DNA of 52,797 nt from the NCBI GenBank assembly GCA_024693325.1, contig JAILLA010000027.1:1-52797 (forward strand), in the 5' to 3' direction. The notes under the pieces are model-generated. The model was not told where the DNA came from. It searched no databases and saw only the letters and a program-made list of their open reading frames with translations. The translations under genes were made by a program, and so were the position numbers. The DNA comes from Solobacterium sp. Lineage in GTDB: Bacteria > Bacillota_I > Bacilli_A > Erysipelotrichales > Erysipelotrichaceae. This document shows positions 40,513 to 49,859 of this stretch, piece after piece. How positions within the stretch are numbered: the first letter of the stretch is position 1; each line of letters begins with the position of its first letter.

Positions 40513-41585
40513 TGGCAAAGAGAAAAGTCAGACCGTCCATGGTGTTCCTGTTTGCGGCATTGACAGCCGCAGCCTCTTTCGGGGGCGGACATCTGTATGT
40601 GCGCTCACAGGCTGAAAAATATGCAGAAGAAGATGCTGCTATGCCTGAAACAGCAATGAATGCATACGTTGAACGTTTGTCAGCCAATCAGTTTGACGGC
40701 ATATATGCAGCAACGCAGAGGATCTCTGCAGGCTACGATACGGAAAATGTTTATAACGAGAAGCTGGCAAGTCTGTTTACGCAGTCTGAACCGCTTCATG
40801 CAGTGAAGATGGGTGAAACGGATAATGCTGTTTCATATCGCATTTATTCCGATACTGCAGCGATCGCAGACGCATCATTGATGAAGAACGGAAATGAGTG
40901 GGAACTTGCTGTGCCGCTGAAGGGTCAGGAATCCTATACGCTGGAAGTGCCTGCAGGTTCACTGGTTTCCGTAAACGATATTCCTTTTACCAAGGATATG
41001 CTGGTTGAAGCAGATGTTCCTGCAGCAGTATGTTCACAGATGCCGGCACAGACTGTAGTCCCGCATATGGATATCTACCGGATCGATGGACTGCTGGGTG
41101 AGCCGGAAATAACGATCAGCGGCATTGCCAAAACAGCAAATGTAAAGAATGTACTGAGCGGAAACCTGATAGTCGGTGAAGAGGTAACCGATCAGAAGAT
41201 CCTTGATATGATCATCAAGTGCGGCGAAACGATCGCGAAGTTCCCTGCACAGGAAGCTACACTCGGAGATGTAGCGGCAATCGCATTCACACAGTCTTAC
41301 TGGTATCAGAGATATCAGACTGTACAGAATTACTGGTTTACGTCTCACGCTATCTCTAACTTCTCCAACGAAAAAGTACTGAAGTGCATCAAACTCGATG
41401 ATGACACGATGCTTGCCCATGTTGTATTCGACTATTTTGCGGACAATGGTGAAGTACACAGAACATGGCACATCGGATATCAGATGACATTGATGAAGTC
41501 CGGTGATACATGGAAGGTCGCCAACATGGGAATCGATAACGAGCTGAATCCCAACACCGTGGATCCTGAATCTGATCCTGAATGA
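40512..41585 (+). CDS. Membrane-anchored extracellular protein of unknown function
   Basis: 357 residues, not recognised. A basic start and hydrophobic segment (about 9-30) predict an N-terminal anchor or signal peptide; the rest is soluble. A first part around residues 45-150 looks like an NTF2-like or DUF4878-type fold by pattern, and the last 130 residues (QSYWYQRYQTVQNYWFTSH, HVVFDYF, WHIGYQMTLMK) could be a second such domain, but this is weak. Strict coupling to the NAGPA gene (TAATG) argues for a shared envelope process. Confidence 0.7.
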   Translation: MAKRKVRPSMVFLFAALTAAASFGGGHLYVRSQAEKYAEEDAAMPETAMNAYVERLSANQFDGIYAATQRISAGYDTENVYNEKLASLFTQSEPLHAVKMGETDNAVSYRIYSDTAAIADASLMKNGNEWELAVPLKGQESYTLEVPAGSLVSVNDIPFTKDMLVEADVPAAVCSQMPAQTVVPHMDIYRIDGLLGEPEITISGIAKTANVKNVLSGNLIVGEEVTDQKILDMIIKCGETIAKFPAQEATLGDVAAIAFTQSYWYQRYQTVQNYWFTSHAISNFSNEKVLKCIKLDDDTMLAHVVFDYFADNGEVHRTWHIGYQMTLMKSGDTWKVANMGIDNELNPNTVDPESDPE

Positions 41586-41627
41586 TCCATATCGGAAAAC
41601 GAATATCAAATTAATACACGCATTAAC

Positions 41628-41680
41628 TGCAGCAGACAGGTTTGTGTAAACAGCTCAAACCGGGGGATGCTGCAGCTTTT
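41628..41680 (+). terminator. Terminator after the NAGPA pair
   Basis: CTGCAGCA (41628-41635) and TGCTGCAG (41668-41675) pair, enclosing an inner GGTTTG/CAAACC hairpin, followed by CTTTT. Confidence 0.78.
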
Positions 41681-41737
41681 ACATAAAGTTTTCATCTCCT
41701 GTAAGCAAAGTTGTTTGTACAGTCACGCTGGTCGACA

Positions 41738-41766
41738 AAGACAGACCCGCGTCAGTTTGTTATAAT
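41738..41766 (+). promoter_or_regulatory. Promoter of the large surface protein gene
   Basis: AAGACA (41738-41743), 17 bases, TATAAT (41761-41766) preceded by TGT, an extended -10 with consensus hexamer. It lies about 40 bases before the ATG and its GAGGAG ribosome site. Confidence 0.65.
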
Positions 41767-41808
41767 CTGAATAAATATGTAATTGCTGTATTGCATTGAG
41801 GAGATGTT

Positions 41809-44800
41809 ATGAACAATCAGCTGAAAAAGATCCTTTCAACCACGTTGAGCATGTTTTTGTCATTTGGTATGATACAGATCCCTGTATCTGCAGAAGGTGA
41901 GACTGCCCCGGAAGAAGCGAACACGCTTGAACAGGTGGTAACTGAAGAACAGGAAGAGGAATCTGTATCTGAAGAGATCACTGAGGAAGCAGAGGAAACA
42001 CAAGAAGTTGTTTCTGAAGAAACAACTGAATTACAGGAGGGATCTGAAGAAGAGGGAACCGATGAAAATGAGTTATTGACAGAGAAATCAGATGAAAATA
42101 ATGTTCTTCTGGAAGATGAAGAAACAGAGATAACGGAATCATTAAATGAAATACCGGAAGAAGTGTTGGAAGAAGAAACCGAAGAAGAAAATCTGAATTT
42201 TGATGATGAGGTCGATGACTCTGGAATGTGTGGAGATAATCTGACTTGGGTAATGACGAAATCACATGTATTAACAATTTCCGGGTCGGGACCAATGTAT
42301 GATTATACCAGTGGATCAACATCCAGTAATCCGTCACCGTTTAGAAAATATATAAAATTTTATGGCGGTGAAGTTCAAAAAATCATAATTGAAGACGGAG
42401 TAACGCATATCGGTAACTATAGTTTTACTGATCTTAAGCATAGTACATGGAATCAGGACATGATTGTTATTCCTGACAGTGTTGAATCAATTGGTAAATT
42501 AGCCTTTGCATTTTCTCTTCCGGTAAACAACATACCATCTCAACTGAAATCAGTTGGAGAACAGGCGTTCAGAGCCAATAATATTACAAAGGCTGTGCTT
42601 CCGGAAACCTTAACTACCCTTTCAAATAGTCTGTTTTGTCAGTGCAGAAATCTTGAAGAAGTACAAATACTGGGCGACGTAACTGTAATTCCCAATAGTG
42701 CTTTCAGTGAATGCAACATACTTAAAAAGGTTGGGCTGCCTTTAGGATTAACTGGTATTGGTCAATATGCTTTTTCCGACTGTGGAATGGAAGAAATCAC
42801 ACTTCCCATCAATCTTCAGACAATTGGAGAGCATGCATTTGATAATTGCGATAATCTGAAAGAAATCATAATACCAAAGAATGTCACTTCAATATATGAT
42901 GCTTTTGGCTATTGTGATAAATTAGAAAAAGTTGTGTATCAAAATGGTACTACGTTAATAGCAGGTGGAGCATTTTATAAATGCTATGAATTAAAAACTG
43001 TAGTAATTCCTTCATCAGTTACCGAAATTGAACAAGCATGCTCAGCAGTACAGGCAGAAGATGTATATTACTACGGAACAGAAAAAGAATGGGAAAAGAT
43101 CTCTTTCACGGATAATGGACGTTGGTGGCTTAGAAATGCAACGATTCATTATGGCGGTGTGCCAAAAGAATTTGGTGATCTTTTATATGTTATTTTAGGC
43201 GATGGAGAAAGTCAGCATATCAGAATTGTTGGTGTGAGTAATACTTCAGCAAGTGATATACAAATACCTGAAACCATAGAAGACTACCCTGTCAGTGAAA
43301 TCGGGAGTGATGCTTTTGAGAATAATACTGCAATAGTATCTGTAACATTTCCGGAGAATCTAAAGAATATTTATAATGATGCGCTGAAGGGTTGTTCCGG
43401 TTTGACTTCAGTTGAATTTGGCTCAAATATTGACTGCATAGAACAAAATGCGTTTTCGGGTTGCTATCACCTAAATACAATTGAATTCAGCGGAAGCATA
43501 GATGATTGGGATTCTATGAGTATCCAAGAAGGAAATGAAATATTATCCAAAGTCCTTGTAGATAAATTCAGTTACGGGGGGTTGAATAAACATGAAGTGT
43601 GGTCATTTCCGAACCCTGGATTTTACAATTACAAAAGCGACTATGTCAGTCAGCTAGAAAAGCGTTTGGATATTCTTGGAAAAGTATATCTTTCAAATCA
43701 GTTCAATGAAGTACTGTATGCAGATTCATGTTCACACTGCTATGGAATGGCCGCAACTGTAATTCTCAACAAATACGATCATCGTTTTACTGTCGGCAAC
43801 TTATCAGATTGTGCTTTGAATGCTGATTCCAGAGAATTTATCATGAATCACTACATGGCACAATTCCAACCGGAATACCAGTTTCAGTTTAAAATAACCA
43901 GTAATTTAGTAAATGTTCTTAGAACTCTTGATCATGCTGCTGAAGAGGCAAACAACGGTGCATTGCCATTCCTGGTATCTTATCCTTCTCATACTGTTGT
44001 ATGTTATGGAAAAGAGGAAGGACACTATTCATATCAAGGAAAAACATATTCAACGAGAGCATTAATATATGACTCGAATTATCCAGGTTTATATAGTCCG
44101 GAGTTCTGTATCTACTATAATCTGAACAAAAATGAATATATTGTACCTGCTTATGAGGGTGTAACTACTTTTATTCCTTATTTTGGAGAAAACGGAGAGT
44201 ATACCACTTTAAACCAAATGGCTACAGATATCATTGTTATAAGCAATGACTTGGGTTTAATGGACCCGGTAAAATACGGTGATCTAACATATACAGAAAG
44301 ATACTTAAAATCCTATATTGTGATGGGCAAAATCATTAATGATACTACCCCTCAAGTGATATCTTCACTGATTAATCAGGGGATAGAAACGGTCTCATAT
44401 TTCTTTGACTCTTCAAGCAACGACAGTGAACATAACATGATACATTTTGTACTGCCGGAGGATTGCGAAGGAGTAACAATACCCAAAGAATTACTGAATA
44501 GTGATTATGCTTTCTATTTGGTGGATGAGAATAATTTCGAATATGTTACTGCCGAGAGTGATTCAGATATCAGGATTACTTTCGATGGGAAAATGTCATT
44601 TTCAGGAAAAAATACAACTTATACAGCAATATTAGGTAATTGTACGAAACTTGGTGAGCATATCAGTTCGTACTTAATTGCAGGAGAAACCAACGGTGTA
44701 TTAAAAGCATTCTACAATGACGGGAAATTAGACATTTATGGTGATGATCTTGTAGGAACAAATGTATCCAGCATTGATGAAAATGTCACAGATAAGTATG

Positions 44801-46551
44801 AAATAAACGAAAACATTAATGTGTTATCAATCATTGGTGACAATAATGAAATGGCGGTAGACACTTCGGTAAGTACTGGTGATATTCTGCCGATGGATAT
44901 ACCTACAGACGGAATCATACCTAATGGGATCTGGACTGCCGGTATCAAAGATAAACAGTATGCCGGTTCAGCAATCAAGCAGAACTTCAGAGTATATGAC
45001 GGAACGAGATTGCTAAAGGAAAAGACGGACTACACGGTCACATACAAGAACAATACCAATGCATATACATATGAAGGAGACAGAGCGTCCTTCATCCCTG
45101 TAAAAGGAGATAAAACACCGTATATCCTGATCACCGGGAAAGGCAATTATTCCGGAAAGACATATGTCCCGTTCTCGATCGATAAGGTTGACCTGAATGA
45201 TCCTGATCAGGTATATATCGAGGAAAGCATTACTTTGAAAGCTAACGGTAAAGTACAGAGGCCGGTTCCTGTCATTACCTTCAACGGAAAGACAGTCAGT
45301 TCCAAGGAGTATACACTGTATTATTATGACAGGTACGGAATGGAACTTACCAAAAAGAACGGACCAAAAGAAGCAGGAACATATACGATCGTAGTAGTTG
45401 CCAACAGGAAAAACTTTGTTGGGGAAAAAGAGATACAGATCCCTCTGACGATAGCAGAAGAAACAAACAAGCAGAAAGCAGTTGCGTTAAGTAAGGCAAT
45501 AACTGTCACTGTTGGAAACGCAGAATATGATGGTGTATTGAAGGAAACTGCAAGAATAACCTCCAAAACCGGATATGAACTGGAAGAAGGAAGGGATTAT
45601 GAAGTCAGTTATTCAGCAAATGTAAAAGCCGGAACCGCAACAGTCACAGCTACCGGTAAAGGAATCTATACCGGAACAGTCAAGAAGACATTCAAGATCA
45701 CACCTCGTCTGTATGCAGAACATACAGAAGAATTCACATTTGATGTGAGTGACGCTGTTTACAGCAAGGGCGGAGCGATACCTGAAGTACATGTATTCTG
45801 GAATGGTAATGAACTGAAAGCCGGAACAGATTACACTTTGAAGTATACGAACAACAAGCAAACTGTTACGGATGGCAAAGTACAGATCACTTTCAAAGGC
45901 AACTTCAAAGGAAGTGCTGATACATCGTTTAAGATTGCCAAGAAAGATATAGCATCAGTTAATATCACTGCGAAAGATCTTGTGTATAAGAAGGGCAAGT
46001 ATAAGAGCACACCTGTACTGACAGACATAGACGGAAAGAAACTGAAGGCCGGAACGGATTATGACAAAGCATATGAATACACATACAGCAACGGAGATCC
46101 GATCGAAGGAGATGTACCTGCAGGAAGTGAAGTAACAGTCACGGTATATGCAAAAGGCAGCAATTATACTGAACATACTTCTTATACCTATAAGATCCTG
46201 GAATCAAAGAACAATCTTTCCTCAGCGACAGTCCAGTTCAAAGACAGCGAAGGCAAGACGGTCAAGAGTCTAACGAAGAACTATACCGGAGAAGAAGTGA
46301 CACTGAGTAAAGAAGAACTGATCGTCACCATGAAGGCAAAAGAAAATGGAAAGACAGTAACAGTTCCGGTCGGTCCTGAAAACTATGAGATCGTAAGCTA
46401 TACCAACAACGTAAACAAGGGGACAGCGAAAGCAACACTCAAAGGAATAGGAGAATACGGAGGAACAAAGACTGTATCATTCAAGATCGGACAAAGAAGT
46501 ATCGTTGATTACTGGCAAGGAGTAAAGAACTTCTTCAGCAAACTGTTTTAA
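41809..46551 (+). CDS. Large secreted chimera: acidic stalk, BspA-type LRRs, papain-like domain, Ig-like repeats
   Basis: 1580 residues. Signal peptide (cut near PVSA-EG, about 28); Glu/Thr/Ser-rich acidic stretch (about 30-140); BspA-type leucine-rich repeats (about 180-460 and 480-590; units like IGQYAFSDCGMEEITLP). Then comes a papain-like module with candidate triad C644 (SHCYGMA), H728 (YPSHTVV) and D755 (YDSNYPG). From about 1040 follow several Ig-like repeats marked by AGTDY, TYKNN and KGNYSG wording. No LPXTG or membrane anchor; the C-terminus ends VKNFFSKLF. BspA proteins bind host or bacterial surfaces; here a protease may be carried. The middle of the gene is much richer in A+T than the window. 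Confidence 0.85.
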   Translation: MNNQLKKILSTTLSMFLSFGMIQIPVSAEGETAPEEANTLEQVVTEEQEEESVSEEITEEAEETQEVVSEETTELQEGSEEEGTDENELLTEKSDENNVLLEDEETEITESLNEIPEEVLEEETEEENLNFDDEVDDSGMCGDNLTWVMTKSHVLTISGSGPMYDYTSGSTSSNPSPFRKYIKFYGGEVQKIIIEDGVTHIGNYSFTDLKHSTWNQDMIVIPDSVESIGKLAFAFSLPVNNIPSQLKSVGEQAFRANNITKAVLPETLTTLSNSLFCQCRNLEEVQILGDVTVIPNSAFSECNILKKVGLPLGLTGIGQYAFSDCGMEEITLPINLQTIGEHAFDNCDNLKEIIIPKNVTSIYDAFGYCDKLEKVVYQNGTTLIAGGAFYKCYELKTVVIPSSVTEIEQACSAVQAEDVYYYGTEKEWEKISFTDNGRWWLRNATIHYGGVPKEFGDLLYVILGDGESQHIRIVGVSNTSASDIQIPETIEDYPVSEIGSDAFENNTAIVSVTFPENLKNIYNDALKGCSGLTSVEFGSNIDCIEQNAFSGCYHLNTIEFSGSIDDWDSMSIQEGNEILSKVLVDKFSYGGLNKHEVWSFPNPGFYNYKSDYVSQLEKRLDILGKVYLSNQFNEVLYADSCSHCYGMAATVILNKYDHRFTVGNLSDCALNADSREFIMNHYMAQFQPEYQFQFKITSNLVNVLRTLDHAAEEANNGALPFLVSYPSHTVVCYGKEEGHYSYQGKTYSTRALIYDSNYPGLYSPEFCIYYNLNKNEYIVPAYEGVTTFIPYFGENGEYTTLNQMATDIIVISNDLGLMDPVKYGDLTYTERYLKSYIVMGKIINDTTPQVISSLINQGIETVSYFFDSSSNDSEHNMIHFVLPEDCEGVTIPKELLNSDYAFYLVDENNFEYVTAESDSDIRITFDGKMSFSGKNTTYTAILGNCTKLGEHISSYLIAGETNGVLKAFYNDGKLDIYGDDLVGTNVSSIDENVTDKYEINENINVLSIIGDNNEMAVDTSVSTGDILPMDIPTDGIIPNGIWTAGIKDKQYAGSAIKQNFRVYDGTRLLKEKTDYTVTYKNNTNAYTYEGDRASFIPVKGDKTPYILITGKGNYSGKTYVPFSIDKVDLNDPDQVYIEESITLKANGKVQRPVPVITFNGKTVSSKEYTLYYYDRYGMELTKKNGPKEAGTYTIVVVANRKNFVGEKEIQIPLTIAEETNKQKAVALSKAITVTVGNAEYDGVLKETARITSKTGYELEEGRDYEVSYSANVKAGTATVTATGKGIYTGTVKKTFKITPRLYAEHTEEFTFDVSDAVYSKGGAIPEVHVFWNGNELKAGTDYTLKYTNNKQTVTDGKVQITFKGNFKGSADTSFKIAKKDIASVNITAKDLVYKKGKYKSTPVLTDIDGKKLKAGTDYDKAYEYTYSNGDPIEGDVPAGSEVTVTVYAKGSNYTEHTSYTYKILESKNNLSSATVQFKDSEGKTVKSLTKNYTGEEVTLSKEELIVTMKAKENGKTVTVPVGPENYEIVSYTNNVNKGTAKATLKGIGEYGGTKTVSFKIGQRSIVDYWQGVKNFFSKLF

Positions 46552-46561
46552 ACAACCATAT

Positions 46562-46591
46562 AGGGGTGGCCGGAAGGCCGCCTCTGTTTTT
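46562..46591 (+). terminator. Terminator of the surface protein gene
   Basis: AGGGGTGGCC pairs with GGCCGCCTCT (two G-U pairs) around a GGAA tetraloop, followed by a T run. Confidence 0.8.
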
Positions 46592-46598
46592 AACATTG

Positions 46599-46623
46599 AA
46601 AAACACCGGAACAATTCCAGTGT
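46599..46623 (-). terminator. Terminator of the iadA-DUF4230 operon
   Basis: On the minus strand ACACTGGAA pairs with TTCCGGTGT (one G-U pair) and is followed by TTTT. Confidence 0.75.
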
Positions 46624-46629
46624 GTATGA

Positions 46630-47556
46630 TCAGCCTGCTGTTTCGTCTGTATATGCGTCACTGACAACAATGATGACCTTATATTCGGGAGAAACGGATG
46701 TAATTGCCGGCTGGAAGATCTCCCATGTTTTCATGATCGCGAATTCATCTGCCTGATCGATGAATTTCTTTTCGCTGAGTTTCTCTTCCAGAGAACCATA
46801 GGCAGACTGTTCCAGTTCATTCTGCTGTTCGGCAGTCAGGGAAATATCACCGAATGCCAACAGTCCATGTTCCGTATCACTGAACTCTGTTGCGGTGATA
46901 TCCGGCTTGACTGTGTGAAGCTGTGCATGCGGGATGGCAATCGTTACGGTTTTGTTTTCATCGTCGACAAGGATATGGTCTGCGTCGATATAGCTGAGAT
47001 CTACAGTATAGATGCCGTCCGCATGGAACGTGATGTCTTTCATCTTGGAAAAGATCTTTAACTGACCGAGTCCTGCTTTGGTGATCGTTGTCGTCATCTG
47101 CACTGACTGTTCCATGACGATCATTTCCTGTTTCTGCTTTGTTTCACCCAATACAGCATCCTGGAAATCGGCAGCGGTAAAACCTGTGAAGGTCTGGTCC
47201 AGTACTTCGTCGATCTCATGGTGGACGTCTTCAACAATATGATCGACCGGATTATCGATCGGTTTGAAGACATACTGCTGAAGCAGCTGAAGAATGACCA
47301 TGCCGGACAGAAGTCCTATGATAAAGCTTCCTACCCATGAGAATCCTCGTGAGTTCGTCCTGACCGGTTTCCTGACAGGTTCCGGAGCTGTATAAGCAGT
47401 CTGTCTGTTTTTCTCTTTTTCCGCCTGCTGAAGCGCTTCGTGCAGGCGTCTGTTTTCTTCTTTGATATCCTGATTGTTCCGGAACAGACGTTCATTTTCC
47501 AAACGCAGTTCTTCGGTTTCATCTGATATAACGGGAGTGTTTTTCTGATCTGTCAT
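46630..47556 (-). CDS. DUF4230 membrane protein with N-terminal coiled coil
   Basis: 308 residues. Heptad-like charged helix at about 14-55 (coiled coil), a membrane segment at about 72-94, then an extracytoplasmic DUF4230-like domain: MEQSVQMTTTITKAGLGQ, ADGIYTVDLSYI, KTVTIAIPHAQLH. The family has no known reaction; many members sit in the envelope. The ATG at 47556 follows AAAGGAGG by eight bases; the longer frame extends into iadA. It lies 13 bases after iadA and is probably cotranscribed, without an obvious functional link. Confidence 0.8.
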   Translation of the reverse strand: MTDQKNTPVISDETEELRLENERLFRNNQDIKEENRRLHEALQQAEKEKNRQTAYTAPEPVRKPVRTNSRGFSWVGSFIIGLLSGMVILQLLQQYVFKPIDNPVDHIVEDVHHEIDEVLDQTFTGFTAADFQDAVLGETKQKQEMIVMEQSVQMTTTITKAGLGQLKIFSKMKDITFHADGIYTVDLSYIDADHILVDDENKTVTIAIPHAQLHTVKPDITATEFSDTEHGLLAFGDISLTAEQQNELEQSAYGSLEEKLSEKKFIDQADEFAIMKTWEIFQPAITSVSPEYKVIIVVSDAYTDETAG

Positions 47557-47569
47557 GAAACAGCCTCCT

Positions 47570-48724
47570 TTACTCTTCGAATTTTCCTTTGAGTACTGCC
47601 TTTCCGTCTTTTGCGGCAAGGGCACCCTTCGCAAGGACCAGTCTGATGTCCATATCCCTGCTGTAAAGGATCATGTCCGCATCGTATCCGACAGAAAGAT
47701 GTCCTTTTCTGTCATGCATTGCAAGTACATGCGCGGGATTGGAAGTAAACGGCTTCAGTGTTTTTTCAAGAGGTACATGTTTTTCCAGGACCATGATCTT
47801 CAGAAGCTGATGCAGGCTCCTCGGAGTGCTGTATGTCAGACCGATCAGTTCCTGCTTGTCATTGAATTTCGGCATCGAACCGAATCCGTCACTGGTGACG
47901 GTGACGTTGTTTTCACCGTTGTGTTCGAATACACGGATGATCTTTTCTGCAGCAGAGCGGTTTCCCGCAGCATCTTCACCGGCGGTGATATCGATGTTGC
48001 CGCCCATTCCGATCCATTTGATACCCTGTTCCAGAAGCTGCTCAGTCCGACCCATATGAGTCGGCTGAATGATCTGTATGGGAAGATCGGAATGCTCGAT
48101 GGCTTCGAATAATGGCTGAAGCGCTGCTTTTCCGCTGCCCATATGAACTGTCACATAACCCGGTTTTCCGCCCAGCATGCCGCCTCTGCGTGCGTCAGTG
48201 GCCAGTCGTATCAGTTCTTCTGAGGTGATATTTGAACTGCGGTGATCGCTTGCGGCTGTCTTAACACCGACGACCAGATCGATCAGGAGGATGTCCCGTT
48301 CAACGGAACCTGTCAGTGTAACTGCCGGATAACCATAGGAACCCGTGAGGATACGGCAGGTAATGCCGCCTTCTTCAAAGGACCTTGCTTTGGCAAGCAG
48401 GTTCTCGATACTGCGGGTGATCCCATCGGTCCCGAGAAGACCTACGACAGTTGTTACACCGCTCTCTACGAGACAGGAAAAAGGAGCTTCCGGGACACGT
48501 GTGGATGGTCCGCCTTCACCGCCTCCGCCGGTAATATGTTCATGCAGGTCTATATAACCCGGCACAAGTATTTGTCCGTTAGCTTCAATGATCTCAAGAT
48601 CACTGAGTGAAGCATATTCATCCAGGTGATCGCTGATCTTTGCGATCCTGTTTCCTTCGATCAGAACATCTTTGATACCGAGATGTTCCGGTGCATATAC
48701 ATCTGCCTGTCTGATCAGTTTCAT
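47570..48724 (-). CDS. iadA: Isoaspartyl (beta-aspartyl) dipeptidase
   Basis: 384 residues, normal IadA length. Metal ligands HxH in DLHEHITGGGGEGG, the GVKTAASDHRSS segment, HMGSGKAAL, IQPTHMGR and the catalytic aspartate in VTSDGFGSMP fit the beta-aspartyl dipeptidase family. It hydrolyses isoaspartyl dipeptides left from damaged proteins. The ATG follows GGAGACAGG. Preceded on the same strand by the mntR-like gene and its terminator. Confidence 0.94.
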   Translation of the reverse strand: MKLIRQADVYAPEHLGIKDVLIEGNRIAKISDHLDEYASLSDLEIIEANGQILVPGYIDLHEHITGGGGEGGPSTRVPEAPFSCLVESGVTTVVGLLGTDGITRSIENLLAKARSFEEGGITCRILTGSYGYPAVTLTGSVERDILLIDLVVGVKTAASDHRSSNITSEELIRLATDARRGGMLGGKPGYVTVHMGSGKAALQPLFEAIEHSDLPIQIIQPTHMGRTEQLLEQGIKWIGMGGNIDITAGEDAAGNRSAAEKIIRVFEHNGENNVTVTSDGFGSMPKFNDKQELIGLTYSTPRSLHQLLKIMVLEKHVPLEKTLKPFTSNPAHVLAMHDRKGHLSVGYDADMILYSRDMDIRLVLAKGALAAKDGKAVLKGKFEE

Positions 48725-48738
48725 AATGCCTGTCTCCT

Positions 48739-48762
48739 TAAAAAAACCGGTTTACCCGGTTT
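48739..48762 (-). terminator. Terminator of the mntR-like gene
   Basis: On the minus strand AAACCGG and CCGGTTT form a seven-pair stem followed by a T run. It separates the regulator from iadA. Confidence 0.8.
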
Positions 48763-48766
48763 CATT

Positions 48767-49144
48767 TTAATTGACTTTTCTTTGTTTGAGAACGTAGTTT
48801 TTGATCGCTTCAAATGTTTCAATACTGAGGTCATGTTCGACTTTGCATGCGTCCTCAGCGGCTGTTTCCGGAGAGACTCCGAGTGCCATAAACATATCTG
48901 TCAGCAGTTCATGACGTTCATATATTTTTGTGGCTATTTCCAGCCCCGGTTCAAGCAACTTGATAGCCCCGTCCTTCTCCATGGAAATATATCCGTTTTC
49001 ACGGAGTTTCTTCATGGCAACACTGACGCTGGCTTTGCTGAAGTTTTTCTCATTGGCAATATCAACAGAGTGGACAACACCCTTTTTTTTCTGGATCATC
49101 AGGATCGCTTCAAGATAGTCTTCCGCCGACTCATATATCTGCAT
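48767..49144 (-). CDS. mntR: DtxR/MntR-family metal-dependent regulator
   Basis: 125 residues. N-terminal winged helix (YLEAILMIQKKKGVVHSVDI, ANEKNFSKASVSVAMKKL) and a dimerisation domain with metal ligands E and H in YERHELL and CKVEHDLS. It lacks the C-terminal SH3 domain of full DtxR, as MntR does. Expected to sense Mn2+ or Fe2+ and repress transport genes; none is adjacent. The ATG at 49144 follows AGGAGGAACC; the upstream in-frame ATG is before this ribosome site and unlikely. Confidence 0.88.
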   Translation of the reverse strand: MQIYESAEDYLEAILMIQKKKGVVHSVDIANEKNFSKASVSVAMKKLRENGYISMEKDGAIKLLEPGLEIATKIYERHELLTDMFMALGVSPETAAEDACKVEHDLSIETFEAIKNYVLKQRKVN

Positions 49145-49268
49145 AATGGTTCCTCCTGCAAAATACAACCTCATTTATTATTTTAGCAAAAGAGCATAAA
49201 AAAGGAAGTTAATAGCCCTGAGAGCCTGATATCCTCCGGCTGTTTGAGGGAACCAGTCACCAATAACA

Positions 49269-49277
49269 TGATAAAAT
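49269..49277 (+). promoter_or_regulatory. Predicted extended -10 of the DUF3783 operon
   Basis: TGA-TAAAAT (49269-49277), 16 bases before the ATG at 49294, with GGTGAGG as ribosome site. No good -35 is visible. Confidence 0.35.
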
Positions 49278-49293
49278 ACTGGTGAGGCATTTT

Positions 49294-49851
49294 ATGAAGA
49301 AAATATTATTATATGGTTTAACTGATCAGGAATCCGATCTTCTGCAGGACTGCGCCGTGGAACTGGGGATCCCCGTTTATATCGTCGGTGATTCGGCGCT
49401 GGATGAAAATCTGGGAAGACTGTTCGGACTGAACGACGACCTGGATACAAGGGCTGAGGAATTTGATGAGGAGTTCATGATCATGGATGGCATGACCAAG
49501 GAAGACCTGCTGGAACTGCTCAGGGTATTTGACAAACACGGCTTCGAATTTGACGGTGTGAAGGTCATGCGGACACCTTCCAATGAACAATGGACACTGC
49601 GTGAACTTCTTAAGGAAACACAGTCTGAGCACCGTCTTGCCAAACGCGCCATGATCCTGACCCAGTTGCTGAAGTCATGCAATATGCTGGATCTGAGTAC
49701 AATGCAGCCGGAAGATAGGCAGAAGTTCAAGGAAAGCCTGATGGATTCGTTTATGCTGCTGCAGTCAGGCACGTATACATTGGAAGAGATCGATGACTGT
49801 CTGCACCGTGTCAGTGAAGGGCTGAAAGCAGCACACAAACTGTATAACTGA
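49294..49851 (+). CDS. DUF3783 domain protein
   Basis: 185 residues. The N-terminal third (LLYGLTDQESDLLQDCAVEL and the following strands) fits DUF3783; the rest is charged and helical (SEHRLAKRAMILTQLLKSCN). No catalytic motif is evident. The ATG at 49294 follows GGTGAGG by six bases. It ends eight bases before the pseudouridine kinase gene and is probably cotranscribed with it. A role in nucleoside or RNA metabolism would be guilt by association only. Confidence 0.75.
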   Translation: MKKILLYGLTDQESDLLQDCAVELGIPVYIVGDSALDENLGRLFGLNDDLDTRAEEFDEEFMIMDGMTKEDLLELLRVFDKHGFEFDGVKVMRTPSNEQWTLRELLKETQSEHRLAKRAMILTQLLKSCNMLDLSTMQPEDRQKFKESLMDSFMLLQSGTYTLEEIDDCLHRVSEGLKAAHKLYN

Positions 49852-49859
49852 GGGATGAT

